A stretch of DNA of 64,000 nt from Manduca sexta (lineage: Eukaryota; Arthropoda; Insecta; Lepidoptera; Sphingidae): contig NC_051141.1 of NCBI RefSeq assembly GCF_014839805.1, forward strand, positions 9,618,777 through 9,682,776, given 5' to 3'. The notes beneath the pieces were generated by a model that was given only the letters and a program-made list of their open reading frames with translations, searched no databases and was not told the DNA's origin. Shown piece by piece: positions 26,397-38,179 of this stretch (its first letter is position 1; each line of letters opens with the position of its first letter). The translations under genes and the position numbers were made by a program.

Positions 26397-29300
26397 TCAT
26401 CATACATGAATACATATCAGAACACTTTTTAGAACATAAACTAAAATGACCACCACTTTTCACATCTAGTTTCAACTGACCTGTATTTTCCCACATAACA
26501 ATGGCACTTTAAATTGGTATCGTCAAGTTCCAGGTATACCATTAATATGAACCAGCCTGATAATTGAGATATTACAAAATAACAACAATGGCCGATTATT
26601 CGTAGAAAGGCTTTCCGTGATGTAAAACTAAAATAAAACAATCGATTTGTAAATAACGGCCTACTAAACTTGTTATACAATATTACATTCCGAATTTGAA
26701 AATTATGTACACGCACGGTCAATATTAACGTACTGAACAATTACTTAATGTTTTATTGTTGTCGCATTTTATGTCTATAACAAAAAAATCGTAGCTTTGT
26801 TTTAATAACACCGTTTGCAATCTTTGCTGATAATTGTGCAACATCTATTTAATATTCGATAGATATAATTAAAATAAGTAGGTACCTATAGGACGACTAA
26901 CCTTAAAAATAGCTTATGGCTATGGGTTTGGGATTGGAAGGCTTTTATACTTTCAGCGCCGTGATAAAACAACATGTTCACTAAATATAGTTTACTTAAC
27001 GTATTTTTTATTCAATTGAATAAAAAGACGCAGCCTTCTGATGTAGAGAATGTTCTATTGAGTGCTTCGCTTTACATATAAGAGTAGCTTAACATAAAAG
27101 TTTAATAACAGACTATTGCATTGGGTTGCTGACCTGTCGACTTCAGGTGCTGTCCCATAAGGCTCTGTTATTTCGCTAGCTTCAATGCCATTTGACTTGC
27201 AACAAAATTATGCTTCTACTGTCAGTCAAAAAGAGACAAAACGTATCAGTCAGGCGAACTATCAGCTGCATAAACCTACTATTTAGTAATAGAAATCAAA
27301 CATTCCAAAAAATATATTAGTCCCTAAGTAGGATTATCATTAAGTTATTGCACGAAGATCTAATTCATGAAGCCAACAGCAAGCATACAATAGATAATCA
27401 GGTAATGCATGTAGATAAAACCAGTAAATACCACGAAGAAAGTATTTAGCCAAATCAACGCCTAGCACAGTGAAATTAATAAAAATGTCCTGAAAAAATA
27501 CTAAAGTACCTTTTTTAAAGCATTTTTATATCGTCCTGAATCTAGTACCGCTTTGAAATGTAAACAGAAGCGTATGAAACTTCCTCAGAAAAACGAAAAC
27601 TAGGAAATAAAATATTCACGCAAGTGGAGACTCTGACAGAAGCTGCTCATACGCATTTCAATAGTATATTTCAATTCGTATCTGTAATAGATTAAATATA
27701 TGCCGAATCTTTATTGATTAGCATAATAATAGAACATAATTGAGAACAGAGACTTTTTTTTGTTCAGGAACTCTATCTGTTTTTACAATAGGCAATAGAC
27801 TAAGTGAAACCGTTCAATTATTTTTTTGTTAAGAATGTGAAAATGCAGATATTTCTACACTGACCTTCGTATTTGATACAGGAAACTCTCTATTTCTCGG
27901 CGTCTCAGACGTTCCAATTGACTACGCGACCGAGCGGAAGTCGCTTCCAAGTTAGATGTCAATGGCCATGTTATTGGAGCCTTCAGTTAGTTACTTTGGG
28001 ACGTGTGTTTAAGTGAATAGCTTACAATTGTGGTCACGTATATACACATAATGCAATAACAAGGTAGGTCAGTTATACTGATTCCATTATTTATGTACAA
28101 AAATCAGCAATATAATAAAAAAATAAAGACACGTGTATACAAGTGAACACGTTTTTTTTATAAATAGAATTAAAAAAAAAATGTTTTTATAATATTACCT
28201 ATAAAAGTAAGGAAGGAACTAAGTACTTGGCCCTGTGTGACATTGTCACGAAGGTAAGTGCGTACATTGCAGCACATAATTGTCATATTATATCAGTTAT
28301 TATAATCTCATCAGGTTCGCTCTCTGTGAAGTGATAGTAAAAGTGAGAGTCTCTTCCGTTCGCTCGCAATAGTCTTGTAAGCTGCATCGAACGAATGCAG
28401 GTCACGCGTATGTGCACGCAACTTTTGTTATTGATTTAAACAACGATACAAGTGAGAAATATTGAACTAGAACGCTGTGAAACGAGAGCGTGGGTATTAT
28501 TACAGTAGTTCTAGATAGTTTCATAATAGATTTATTTCAACTCTTAATTTATTACGATTAATTAGCTGAAAGTAGTGAGAAGTAAGTTTAGTTACCAAGG
28601 CGCCGAATGCAATACTAGAGGTTGAGAGCTCTTCTTTTTTAAAATAAGGCGACTGCTTGCCCCGTTAAATCCAGTTTAAAAAATTGTGTTTGTTGATGTA
28701 TTATTATGTTAATATTTAAGGTTTTTGGCATTTGTATTCTAAGAGCTTTAAGTTCCGAGGAACATGCTTTTTTATATAAGTATTAACTTTATTCGGATTT
28801 TATGAAAACCTAATCGTATGCGCATTGGGTCCACAATAATAGTTTAACTGCAGTTGTAGAATGTTTAACCAATGATTTTTATTAAAATTCTCAAACGAAC
28901 CTAATAATCTTAATCTGAAATTATAGCGCGGTATGTCGATGGCGGTATATAAGTACATATGAGTCGGATTGATAAATGTGAACGTTTTAACGAGACGCTT
29001 TTGTTGTGCTATTGATCATGTCATACTATTTAATATAATGTTTTGTCTACACCAGATATTCTTACGGAATAATATTTACAACCAGCGATAATAGTGCATG
29101 GGCCGAGTACTAAATATTATCATAGAATTATATTCGATGCACTTGACTAAACAGTGCTTTGATTTAACTGAAAATCTATAGTAAAAATGTATCAAAATTT
29201 TTTAAACAACGAGATCTGTAATAAAAACGGATGAAGATTTTCTTCTGTACTCAGTTATAGAAAAATAGCATCAAAATGGTAAGTTTTGAAAATACCAAGC

Positions 29301-29749
29301 AGTATATTGTAGTTAATCATAGATATACTTTCTGAGATTTTTTTAATCAGTTTCCCTCACTGACTTTATATTAGGTTGCCTGTGATACCTAAAATTCATG
29401 AATTAAGTATCTATTCAACAAAAATAAAATATACAATTTGCCTTAACAATAAATATATTCTAATTTCTACTCTAATACTACAATGAATATTTTTCTTCGC
29501 TTGATTCCTTGAGCTTTAGAGACATATTATTAGCAATTATTATAATTTTTGATGGAAAAGTTTTTTGAAATTTTAGCAGTTCATGCCGTAGAAACTCCTC
29601 ATAGATAGCTTTTCGTCAAACCATAACAATTTTTGAATATTGAGCTCTCGCCTTTTACAATAAAAATGAAATTCGCGTGATCTGAATCGAGTGTTGGTTC
29701 AGATCGACACCGCCAAGACGCAGTGTCGCGAAACTCGACCACGTTGCAA

Positions 29750-29795
29750 TATAAAAGGAAGTTTTGTTTAAAATTATTTATCACATACCGGCAGT
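29750..29795 (+). promoter_or_regulatory. Core promoter of the 29.8-kb secreted gene
   Basis: A strong TATA box, TATAAAAG, lies at 29750-29757, with initiator-like ATCACAT (A at 29783, 33 nt from the first T) and GCAGTC (A at 29793). The first ATG downstream, at 29841, is the start codon of the gene, which supports the assignment. Confidence 0.65.
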
Positions 29796-29840
29796 CTGTT
29801 ACAGCGTTTGGTTATTCCTCGGTGCAGTTCCATTCACATC

Positions 29841-32800
29841 ATGTCTGCTCGTTTTCTGGTGAGTTGACAGGCCGTTTTAATTGGAATATATTTTAATCAC
29901 AGCACAATACATTATTTCAAATAATTAATAATATTTTAGCGGTATATTTAAAATATTTGCAAATGAATAACTAGCATTTATTCATATTTTTATATATAAT
30001 TGAAATATTTATATGATATGAAAAATTTTGTTTTAAAATCATCACAATTTTATCCCAAAAAATTTAATTCAAATTTTTCTTATATTTATTTATTACACAA
30101 TAACTTAATTAATTATTTTCGGTGTATAATAAAATAAATCAATTATTTCAGTTACAAATTATTTGATAGTAACTTATTTTTAAATATATGCCCTAAAACA
30201 ATATATTATATATGCTACGGAACAAATTATATTATTAAACTATAATTGTTTTAATTGGTTCACTAAATAAATTATGAAATCAGTATATAACCTGAAATGT
30301 ATAATTAAATAATATACGATTTATTTAAAGCACCGCATAAACAACAAAATATCGAAAGTTCGTTTCGTGAAATGAAAATAATTTACGCATACCAACCTTC
30401 TTTTAAAGGATTCTATATTTGATCTGAAAGAAAACTTAACTTTCCCATTAACAATAAGTATGAAATAAAGTACTATGGTGGCGTCGTGAGCAAGTAAAAG
30501 TAAACGGCTCTCGTTTTGAATGTTTTTCTTTTATTTTTGCGTTGAGTTACACAACTACTGTTCGCATCGTCGCGACGAATTCCTTTAATAACTTTTGCCG
30601 TTCAATAAGATCGTATTTTCATTACTTATATAATAAAAATTAATATGATGGAATCAGTAATTCCTTTTCATTTTTCACGACGTGTGTTTCCAATTACTTG
30701 GTACTTATCGAAAATACATTTTGGTAGACATAAAATATTATTGTATGATCACAAAATTAAATCCTACGTACGTAACATATTTATTCCAAGTATTTATTCA
30801 AGTTGGATGAAAACATATCTGTTAATTTATTCTAAAACTATAACGAGAGGGAATAACGAAGCTGGCGTGAGAACTATTCTTTACACTGCTTAATTTTGTA
30901 ATAATCAATTTGAATACCTTATGATTAGAAATTAGTATTTAATACCCAATGCCATAACTTTGCCTATGTGTATAGTTTATCTATATATTATGCTTATGTG
31001 CTTTGCGATTTTATGTGCTCAAGCGATATTTATCATGCATTAATGTTAGTAATATTTAGAAAAATATTGTTCTTCGTGACAGTACCTTCGTTTATGAAAG
31101 AATTTTCGCAGCTTCTGTATTGTGTTTTTTAACCACTTTTATTTGAATCATGTGTACATTAATTTATCATATTATGAATTAGATCTACTAAGATATACAC
31201 ATTGTGATAAACACTCAAGTTCATGTGTCTATGAATAAAACTATCAACAAATCAATCAAACTACTATGTTTTCATGATTATGGTTGCTTTCTTTTATTTA
31301 AACATACCATTTTGTTAATTTACGCTATAAAAGTTTCAACAAGGATTGGATTTGTAGATGAACGCTTGCATAGTAATGCTCTAGTGATAGTACGGAGTCA
31401 GGTAGTTGGTTTGATGTGTAGGGAGATAAAACGTTTGTAATATAAATGAAAGGAATATAGTTGACTAGGCGTTACTCGCGGCTTCGCCCGCGTGTAAACC
31501 CTTAGCCACTACAAAAGTCCCTAAAACACAATAGTAATTCATAAAGCCAATTCGGCGCCAGTGCCATGTATTTAATAAACAGTCAAAAAATCTATTATTT
31601 CTCATTGCAGTAAATTATCGGGATAAAGATGTGTGTTATGAGTTAAACCAGGACAAGGTCTAACTAATCACATTTCAGGCAAATGTGATTAGTTGTTTTT
31701 GCGTTTACTTCTAACAAACATTTTCACTTCCGCATTTATAATAGTAAGATTGCAAACACTCCTAAGCCTGAACCCTGTTAACCCTCTGCTTATTATTATA
31801 GTTGTTGCTATTCCGCAATTTCTATAAAGATATAATATCTAAATATATACCATGTTCTGTACACACATATATAATACATGTTGTTTATTTCAGTTGGTGT
31901 TGGTGTGCGCGGCGGAGCTGGCCTCGCTGATCGCGGCGGGTGGCGGCGGCGGCGGCCACAAGAAGGTGGTCATCCACGTGCCTTTGTTCGTAAAACACCA
32001 CCACCACAAACACACCATCGTGAAGCATGTGCACCACAAGAGTGGCGGCGGCGGCGGTGGTGACCACTACGAGGTCCTCGGATACACATACGGTGAACCT
32101 AAAGCGGCCCCGCATGGAGGAGGTATGTTATTCTGTTTTATTAAGTTTAGCCCGCGGCTTCTCATGTAAAGGCCTCTTACCTGAGACCACAAGTCAGCAT
32201 TTAAAGATAATGAAGCCCTATACTAGTGGAGAATTATGCGTAAATGGATTAAAACAGTCCGGGGATTATTTCCTACTCTAAAAATTACACACGACCTTTT
32301 TTTTTAAATTCGCATAGAAATAAAACAATTTTTCGCATTTTATAGTGGATTTTTATTTTATAATTGTCATCCGACGCGTAAACCTAAATCAATATTTGCA
32401 TATATTGACGTAAATAAAAAACTTGGATAATATAATACATATAATTATTTTGTTATAACACTTCATTAAATGTTACGGAAAAGTTTAAAAATGCCATTAT
32501 ATTAAAAGTCCACAAACTATTGAAATAACTTAGCTAACATAAGCTTTTATAAATTATTGAAGTAAAATAATGGAATTAAGAAAGCGACGTAAGGAAAATT
32601 GATTTTAGACGTCCGCGGTATCACATTACTTACGCGTAAAGCAACTAATGTCGTTCAACACTCAGACGTAAAATTTATGTACTATCTGTACCCAGTGGAA
32701 GGAATGGTAATAAATTTTCGTCGGAGACCAATAACTTTAACGTCAAGTTACCGTCGTGGTATTCTATCCAGCTATAAATGCCACAAATTTGAGATAAGTA

Positions 32801-33563
32801 TACATAAGAATTTGGAATGTTATGTTAAACCTGAAGACACATTGAGCTAACGTAGATAGAAGTACTAATATTTCACATATTTAGTATAAGCAGCCTCGGA
32901 CTGTATAAAATAGAAAGTAAAATGTTAAACAAGTATTTAGATTTTAGTTAGAATTTTGTAATAAGATATTATTTATAACGATAAGAATATTGTAGAGCAA
33001 AGATGTATACATATTTGTTTATAGTTTAAATTTTCGTGTTAAACCGCGGTAGTCTGTATCTCTGACGAAACAACTGACGAGTAATGACGACTTGCTGTGT
33101 GAACAAAGGTTGGAGTCCTTGGAATTCGAAACCATACGTCCTTCTTTCCAATCATGTTTGTTCCATCCATGTTCCTTTATAAATTGTGGCTGAAGGACGG
33201 TACATATCACGTCTCCTACATTCCACGAACAAATGTCAAGTAATGGGCAGTGAAGTGGTCAATTATCAGTTGTGACCACTTTAACTTCTTTGGAGGTTAA
33301 AAATTGGATATAGGTTGTCCAACCATAATTCATGTAAAATGTTCATATTTTTACGCCCAACATTCTGTTGGAATGCCTAGTGTAATAAACTTTATTCAAA
33401 CACACCTAATTAAACTGTTTCAGGTCACGGTTGGGGCATATCTGACGAAGGTCACGATGGTGGCTACGCTGATTCGCCAGTGAGTTTCGAGGGCAGTGAC
33501 GGCGGCAGCTATGGCTTATCAGGCGCTGGGGAGGAGTACTCCGGGGGGCATGAGGGCTACTGA
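29841..33563 (+). CDS. Gly/His-rich secreted protein with KKVVIHVP motif, 3 exons
   Basis: Exons are 29841-29858 (18 nt, MSARFL, donor GTGAGT, phase 0), 31894-32122 (after 'tttatttcag', donor GTATGT, phase 1) and 33424-33563 (after 'ctgtttcag', TGA stop). They join to exactly 387 nt, 128 residues. The signal peptide runs on from MSARFL into LVLVCAAELASLIAAG. It is followed by a Gly run, the motif HKKVVIHVPLFVK, a His/Lys stretch (HHHHKHTIVKHVHHK), a second Gly run, the conserved-looking DHYEVLGYTYGE, and an acidic Gly/Ser/His tail ending HEGY. Unlike its paralogs it has no phase-2 intron before the motif. Secreted, probably a cuticle or matrix component; His clusters suggest metal or sclerotisation chemistry, which is inference. 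TATA box at 29750. Confidence 0.88.
29859..31893 (+). other. Intron 1 of the 29.8-kb gene
   Basis: A 2-kb intron. It contains a repeat border at about 31455-31510 ('ctcgcggcttcgcccgcgtg') and a hairpin at 31662-31694. The other open frames in it are short and unsupported. Confidence 0.7.
31662..31694. repeat. Hairpin in intron 1, 14-bp arms, 5-nt loop
   Basis: AACTAATCACATTT and its exact complement surround CAGGC. It is too short for a normal microRNA precursor. Confidence 0.55.
32123..33423 (+). other. Intron 2 of the 29.8-kb gene
   Basis: A 1.3-kb AT-rich intron, phase 1, with no recognised feature. Confidence 0.65.
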
Positions 33564-34514
33564 ACACCACCAGCCACGCGATGAGACTCACTGATAAGCC
33601 AGTATCTTTATATACTTAGAACAACATGGTTGTAATTTAATATTATGTGGGTAGGTACGGTGTACCTGATAGACTTACAAAATACAAAGAATAGAAAATA
33701 TTAAGCCATGGAAACGGATAAACTATTAATATAAGAGGATACGTTATTACTTAACGTTTTATGTGATCATTGTAGCTAATACTTCATATAAGATATTTAA
33801 ATGTTTCGATGGCTTTCGAAAATCGTTTCCCATTTGTCCCACTAATAACCTCATTTATAACGAATGTTCAACCGCAGGAATACGTTAAGATGTTATTTTT
33901 TGTAAATAGTATATCCGTTATGAATAACAGTTATATTTAACTGATAAACATTATTTTAAATGTCTGATTATCATTACCTGTTACTATTTAAGTTTTTAGT
34001 TAAGTTGTTGTGTTGTGAATTTATATTCCGGTTGAGACGGAGTTTGTTGTTAATATTATATTTTTGTTAAGTTAAACCACATTTTATTTGGATCGTGTTT
34101 TATTATCCCTTTATGACACCGGCGTAAAAACCATTATTAATATCCATCCTTTCCTCCAACGACATCTTTACAAGACACGAAAGGCCAAATCGCATATTTA
34201 TTTTCATTGAATTTCACTTATTAACAAGGGTTAAAAATTTATTACAGTACATTTTTCTCAGATATAATACGTGAATTTAGTATTTCCTTTAAAAATATAT
34301 TTGAGTATTGTCAGGACAGTACAGGCTTCTAGTGGAATCTAAGAATATACTCTATAGGCGTATGCTTCATCACTTACGCTTTTAAAATATATATTGCCAT
34401 TGCCTCATATTCGCCTGATATGATGGTGCTGAAACTAGCTTTAAATATACATTTGAAATGTGTATCATAATCTTACGATCTTAGCTTATACTTATTTCGT
34501 ACCTAAATTATATA

Positions 34515-34810
34515 CATATATATTATTCGTATTATTATAAATGCAAAAGTTTGCGAAAATGTTTGAATGTTTGTATGTTAGAAGTAAACACAGAAACAAA
34601 AGGGATTTGTATGAAATTTGGCACATGAGAAGACCATGTCCTAGATTAACATATAGGCTACGTTTTATCCCGGCAGTTTGTAACTATACCAATTAATGGT
34701 ATATTTAATCAGATTTTATAAATAGATGGCGCTGCTGTCGTACTGCTGTTTAAGGAATTTTGGTAGTGGGAAGGGAGAGGCTGAAACCGCAAGCTACGCC
34801 TCGTAAACAA
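34515..34810 (+). repeat. Dispersed lepidopteran-type repeat
   Basis: It has the ordered blocks 'tataaatgcaaaagttt', 'gtttgaatgtttgtatgtt', 'tgaaatttggcaca' and 'attaacatataggctac.ttttatcccg', a very common layout in moth and butterfly introns. The end 'gaaaccgcaagctacgcctcg' is degraded. Confidence 0.65.
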
Positions 34811-35593
34811 TATTTATGTCAATTATAAGTACGTAGTACTATTCTATATTTTGTAATATAAGTTATAACAATTCAATTAAAACAATTTTAGGATATTTCA
34901 CCTGTAAATTTTCATTAGTAAAACTTTATTAACCAGCTTTTACCCGCGACTCTGAGGGTTCGTTCTCGGATATAAGAGCTCAAGAATAAAGTAATTATGT
35001 TTTCGCGATAGAATAATCAGAATCGTATCAGTAGTTTTGGTGATGCATAAAAATGTTTACAAATAAGATTTAATTACTCATTGCCATCTAGCCATGAAAC
35101 CATAATTCACTGTAAATCCTACTTGCCTTTAAATTGACGAAACTATTAAATGTAAACAGGTATTTCAGGTATAAATGAAAATGTGATAGTTGGGTGATTA
35201 TTTAATTTTCTTAGTTATTTATTGCGTCATAATCTTGTTTCTTTTTGGAATATTGCTATAAAATATTAACTAAAATCTATTTCGCTCTCGTTGTATTAAA
35301 GTAACTGGTAGGTTCATACTACAAACCCACTTTGGATATCCAATATAACGGATAATGATATATTTTTTTTAATATAATAATAAACCTCAATATTACACCA
35401 GATTGATGCGGCACGAAGAGTTTACTTTACAATATAGCTGCAGCCCCTATTACCACCTCATGTTCTGTATCTGAAGTTCCTCGAAGCATTTTTCGTAGAC
35501 CTAGTACAAAAGCAAGTTAAATAAATACCTATGTTATGTGAGATTTACATGTCACATAATTGACAATCACTTTGTGTCAAGATAATTTACGAA

Positions 35594-35631
35594 CATTTGG
35601 CGTTTACTAATTGCTTATTAAACGCCAAATG
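35594..35631. repeat. Hairpin, 13-bp perfect arms, 12-nt loop
   Basis: CATTTGGCGTTTA at 35594-35606 pairs with 35619-35631. It lies near, but outside, the repeat at 35.9 kb. Confidence 0.6.
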
Positions 35632-35889
35632 CTCTCGTAGCTTGCTGTTAAACATTGGAGTTTTCAGCAACCCTTACTGAATTTTATACTAATTTTTAAT
35701 CTACCTACTTATAAAAGTGTCCCGCCAATTTAATTTACACTTTTATGTCGCTTTACTACGCTATCTGTATTTTTAAATATCGCTAGAAATCATCTGGGTT
35801 TACCTTCGTACGAGGTCGCCAGCTTCTTTATCGTAACTCGATCTAGAAGGTTGGATTCCAAATTCTTCTTGACCTCACTGACTGACATG

Positions 35890-36240
35890 ACAAGACGAGT
35901 TTGCCGTTTGACTGATGGTAAACGATACGACCGCCCTTAAACAGCAGAACCACCATCCAACATCTTGAATTACAAAGTATTGTTTGGTATTCCACTACGC
36001 TCGCCTTCCTGAGTCATAAGATGTTAAGCCTTATTATGTCCAGTAGATACACTGTCTACAATGACCTTCTAAACGGAAGACAACAGTGACTACACACTGC
36101 TGCTTGGCGGCAGAAATAGACATTGCGGTCGTACCTACACGTGCGTCTCACATACCACCTACCTACCACCAGTTTCAGTGGCAGGTTGACCTCACGAGCG
36201 GTTTCTATCGCCAAGAGACACAGTAGCTCAATTCCATGGT
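35890..36240. repeat. Dispersed repeat, probably a lepidopteran SINE/LINE fragment
   Basis: It contains 'gtttgccgtttgactgatggtaaac', 'cagaaccaccatccaacatcttgaatt', 'cataagatgttaagccttattatgtcc' and 'ggcggcagaaatagacattgcggt'. I recognise this series as a very common lepidopteran repeat. The small open frames it contains are not genes. Confidence 0.7.
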
Positions 36241-36339
36241 CACTGTATATCAAGACTAGAGAGCTCGAGCGCTAACTTTATGAAAGTTGCAGATTGTTAC
36301 CTTTGGAAGTTGGCTAGACAGACGCAAATGTACGCCGAT

Positions 36340-36415
36340 ATGTGGCAAGTTTTAGTTGATAGTATTGTTATGTATCTGTATGTTTCTTGGTTCGATTCCC
36401 AGACCATTAATTTTT
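36340..36415 (+). repeat. tRNA-like B box fragment
   Basis: GGTTCGATTCCCAG matches the internal B box consensus (GWTCRANNC) and a T-rich tract follows, but no cloverleaf can be drawn. It is probably a short SINE remnant. Confidence 0.35.
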
Positions 36416-37282
36416 TTTGTTAACTTTAATTCGAATAAATACCTGTTTTTATAAACGTTTATGTCCTTATCAATCGATTTTTCTTCACTATAATAAAGTT
36501 ACGATTTTATTTTAATTTAGATACAGACAAAAGTATTGAAGGTAATGTGTATAAGATTTTGAAGTTTTGAATTGGTTCAGCTACTTTTGTGGCTGACTGT
36601 ACTTCACGCATATGAGTGACCGAAATATTCGTTGCTTGCAAGGAGTAGAAAAGGAAAGCACATTAAACGAAGAATTTAGGAGGTTAAAATACTTTGGTTG
36701 GTAATTAGGTAAATATAGCGCAATTTATGTAGAGACAATAGTGTATGACGCTCAGATAGTCCATTTTGTCTTTTTTCTCATTCGATATACCTAGGTATAT
36801 AGGGTAGTTTCGGCGAGACACTTTATTATACTTATTTTTTTTCTATGTTATTTCCTATCTTTCTCCACAGTAATTATTAAAACATCAGTTAACAGTACGA
36901 AATAAATAAAATGTTAAAAATGAATTGAAACATGACAACAACAGACAACCGGAAATATGTATACTTGTATCACGCCAGAGAGTTTGGATGCATGTATTAC
37001 TAAATAAATAAAACCTTTGTACCCTATATTTCAATATCTGACATGCACTTATGTCATTAGATATAAAGTAATTATATTTATAATAATCATTCTTTGCAGA
37101 GTATAGGTTGTCGTTGAGACTTAATAATTAGTTTCTATCACATTCATCTCGCCGCCCGTAGGCTATAACATCGAACATTAGTCTGAAGATAGCTATCTTA
37201 GCTACCCGCAAGGTGGCGGGTGAGGGTAAAACACCTCCGGTTACCTCGATAGGTTAAAAATCTAATACGATATATACCGTAT

Positions 37283-37327
37283 TTACGTTATACCTAATTA
37301 TTTAAATAATAATTACGTATAACGTAA
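37283..37327. repeat. 45-bp imperfect palindrome
   Basis: Outer arms TTACGTTATAC / GTATAACGTAA (11 bp) and inner arms AATTATT / AATAATT nest around a 5-nt centre. It could extrude as a cruciform or be a collapsed foldback repeat. Confidence 0.5.
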
Positions 37328-38143
37328 TGCTGTTAATAAATATTTAATTCGCTTAATACTATAATTCTAAAATAACATTACTAATTTTTGTTAACGATTT
37401 TACCCCCGTAAGAAACCTTTCATGATATAAAAGGCTCATTATGAACATTTTCAGTTTAAAAATAACATTACAATTTAATGTTTGATATGGTCTAACTGTT
37501 TGCGAAATTTAAATTCGTTTTTGCGCTCTCTAAATATATTTCTAATGAACAACCTTATAAACATTTCTAACCATCATAATATTAGAAAGATTACAAATAA
37601 TAACTTAAAAATGCTGCTTATTAATATTATATAAAGCTTTCTAATGAATTAGGAAGGAAGTGCGCAACTACGGAACAGAATTATCTCGGAGTAGATGACA
37701 TAATAACTTATTTTTCTTATTAAATAATTTAACCAAAGTTACATTAGCGTTTGTATAACAGTTTTTTTATTTTGTTTCGTACACTCCGTGCAATTCCGGA
37801 TCTAGGGCGTGTCGCCGCATTGTAATCGAATGTCGTTTACTTTTTTCGTGCGGCCAATTATACTGCAACTTGGTGATGTAATAGCTTTCCGATACTAATA
37901 ACATGGGTAGGTACTTATATATACCCAAATTTATATAATGAAATTACAAAGTATATGTGTATTATGTTTATAGTAAAACATACCTTGCAACAAACACATC
38001 ATTAACAATCAATAAAATCACAAACAAACGAAATTATAATAATTTATTATCAAGATATTACGCGTTAAATCTTAAGATTGCAACTACAAGTAAATGTGTG
38101 AATTGCTTAAATTTTTTTCACGCTCATTGATGTTTGTACTATA

Positions 38144-38149
38144 TTTATT
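38144..38149 (-). terminator. PolyA signal of the poly-His gene
   Basis: AATAAA on the minus strand, 31 nt past the stop codon at 38180. Confidence 0.6.
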
Positions 38150-38179
38150 TTAATAACATCTTAACCATACAAATAACAA

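Larger units (their letters stand above)
7126..29749. other. 22.6-kb gene-poor stretch
   Basis: No convincing coding exon is found. It should contain the first exon and promoter of the minus-strand gene at 4058-7125, and possibly distal control elements of the plus-strand gene at 29.8 kb. It holds one Penelope-like element (10354-11030), repeats near 12.95, 18.0, 19.7, 20.7, 21.4 and 25.1 kb, and small hairpins at 8.87, 14.05, 22.5 and 26.4 kb. The short open frames here show no splice-site support, signal peptide or domain. Confidence 0.6.
33564..38143. other. Intergenic, repeat-bearing
   Basis: No gene seen between the plus-strand gene at 29.8 kb and the minus-strand poly-His gene. It holds dispersed repeats at 34.5-34.8 and 35.9-36.2 kb, a tRNA-like fragment at 36.4 kb, and inverted repeats at 35594 and 37283. 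Confidence 0.6.
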
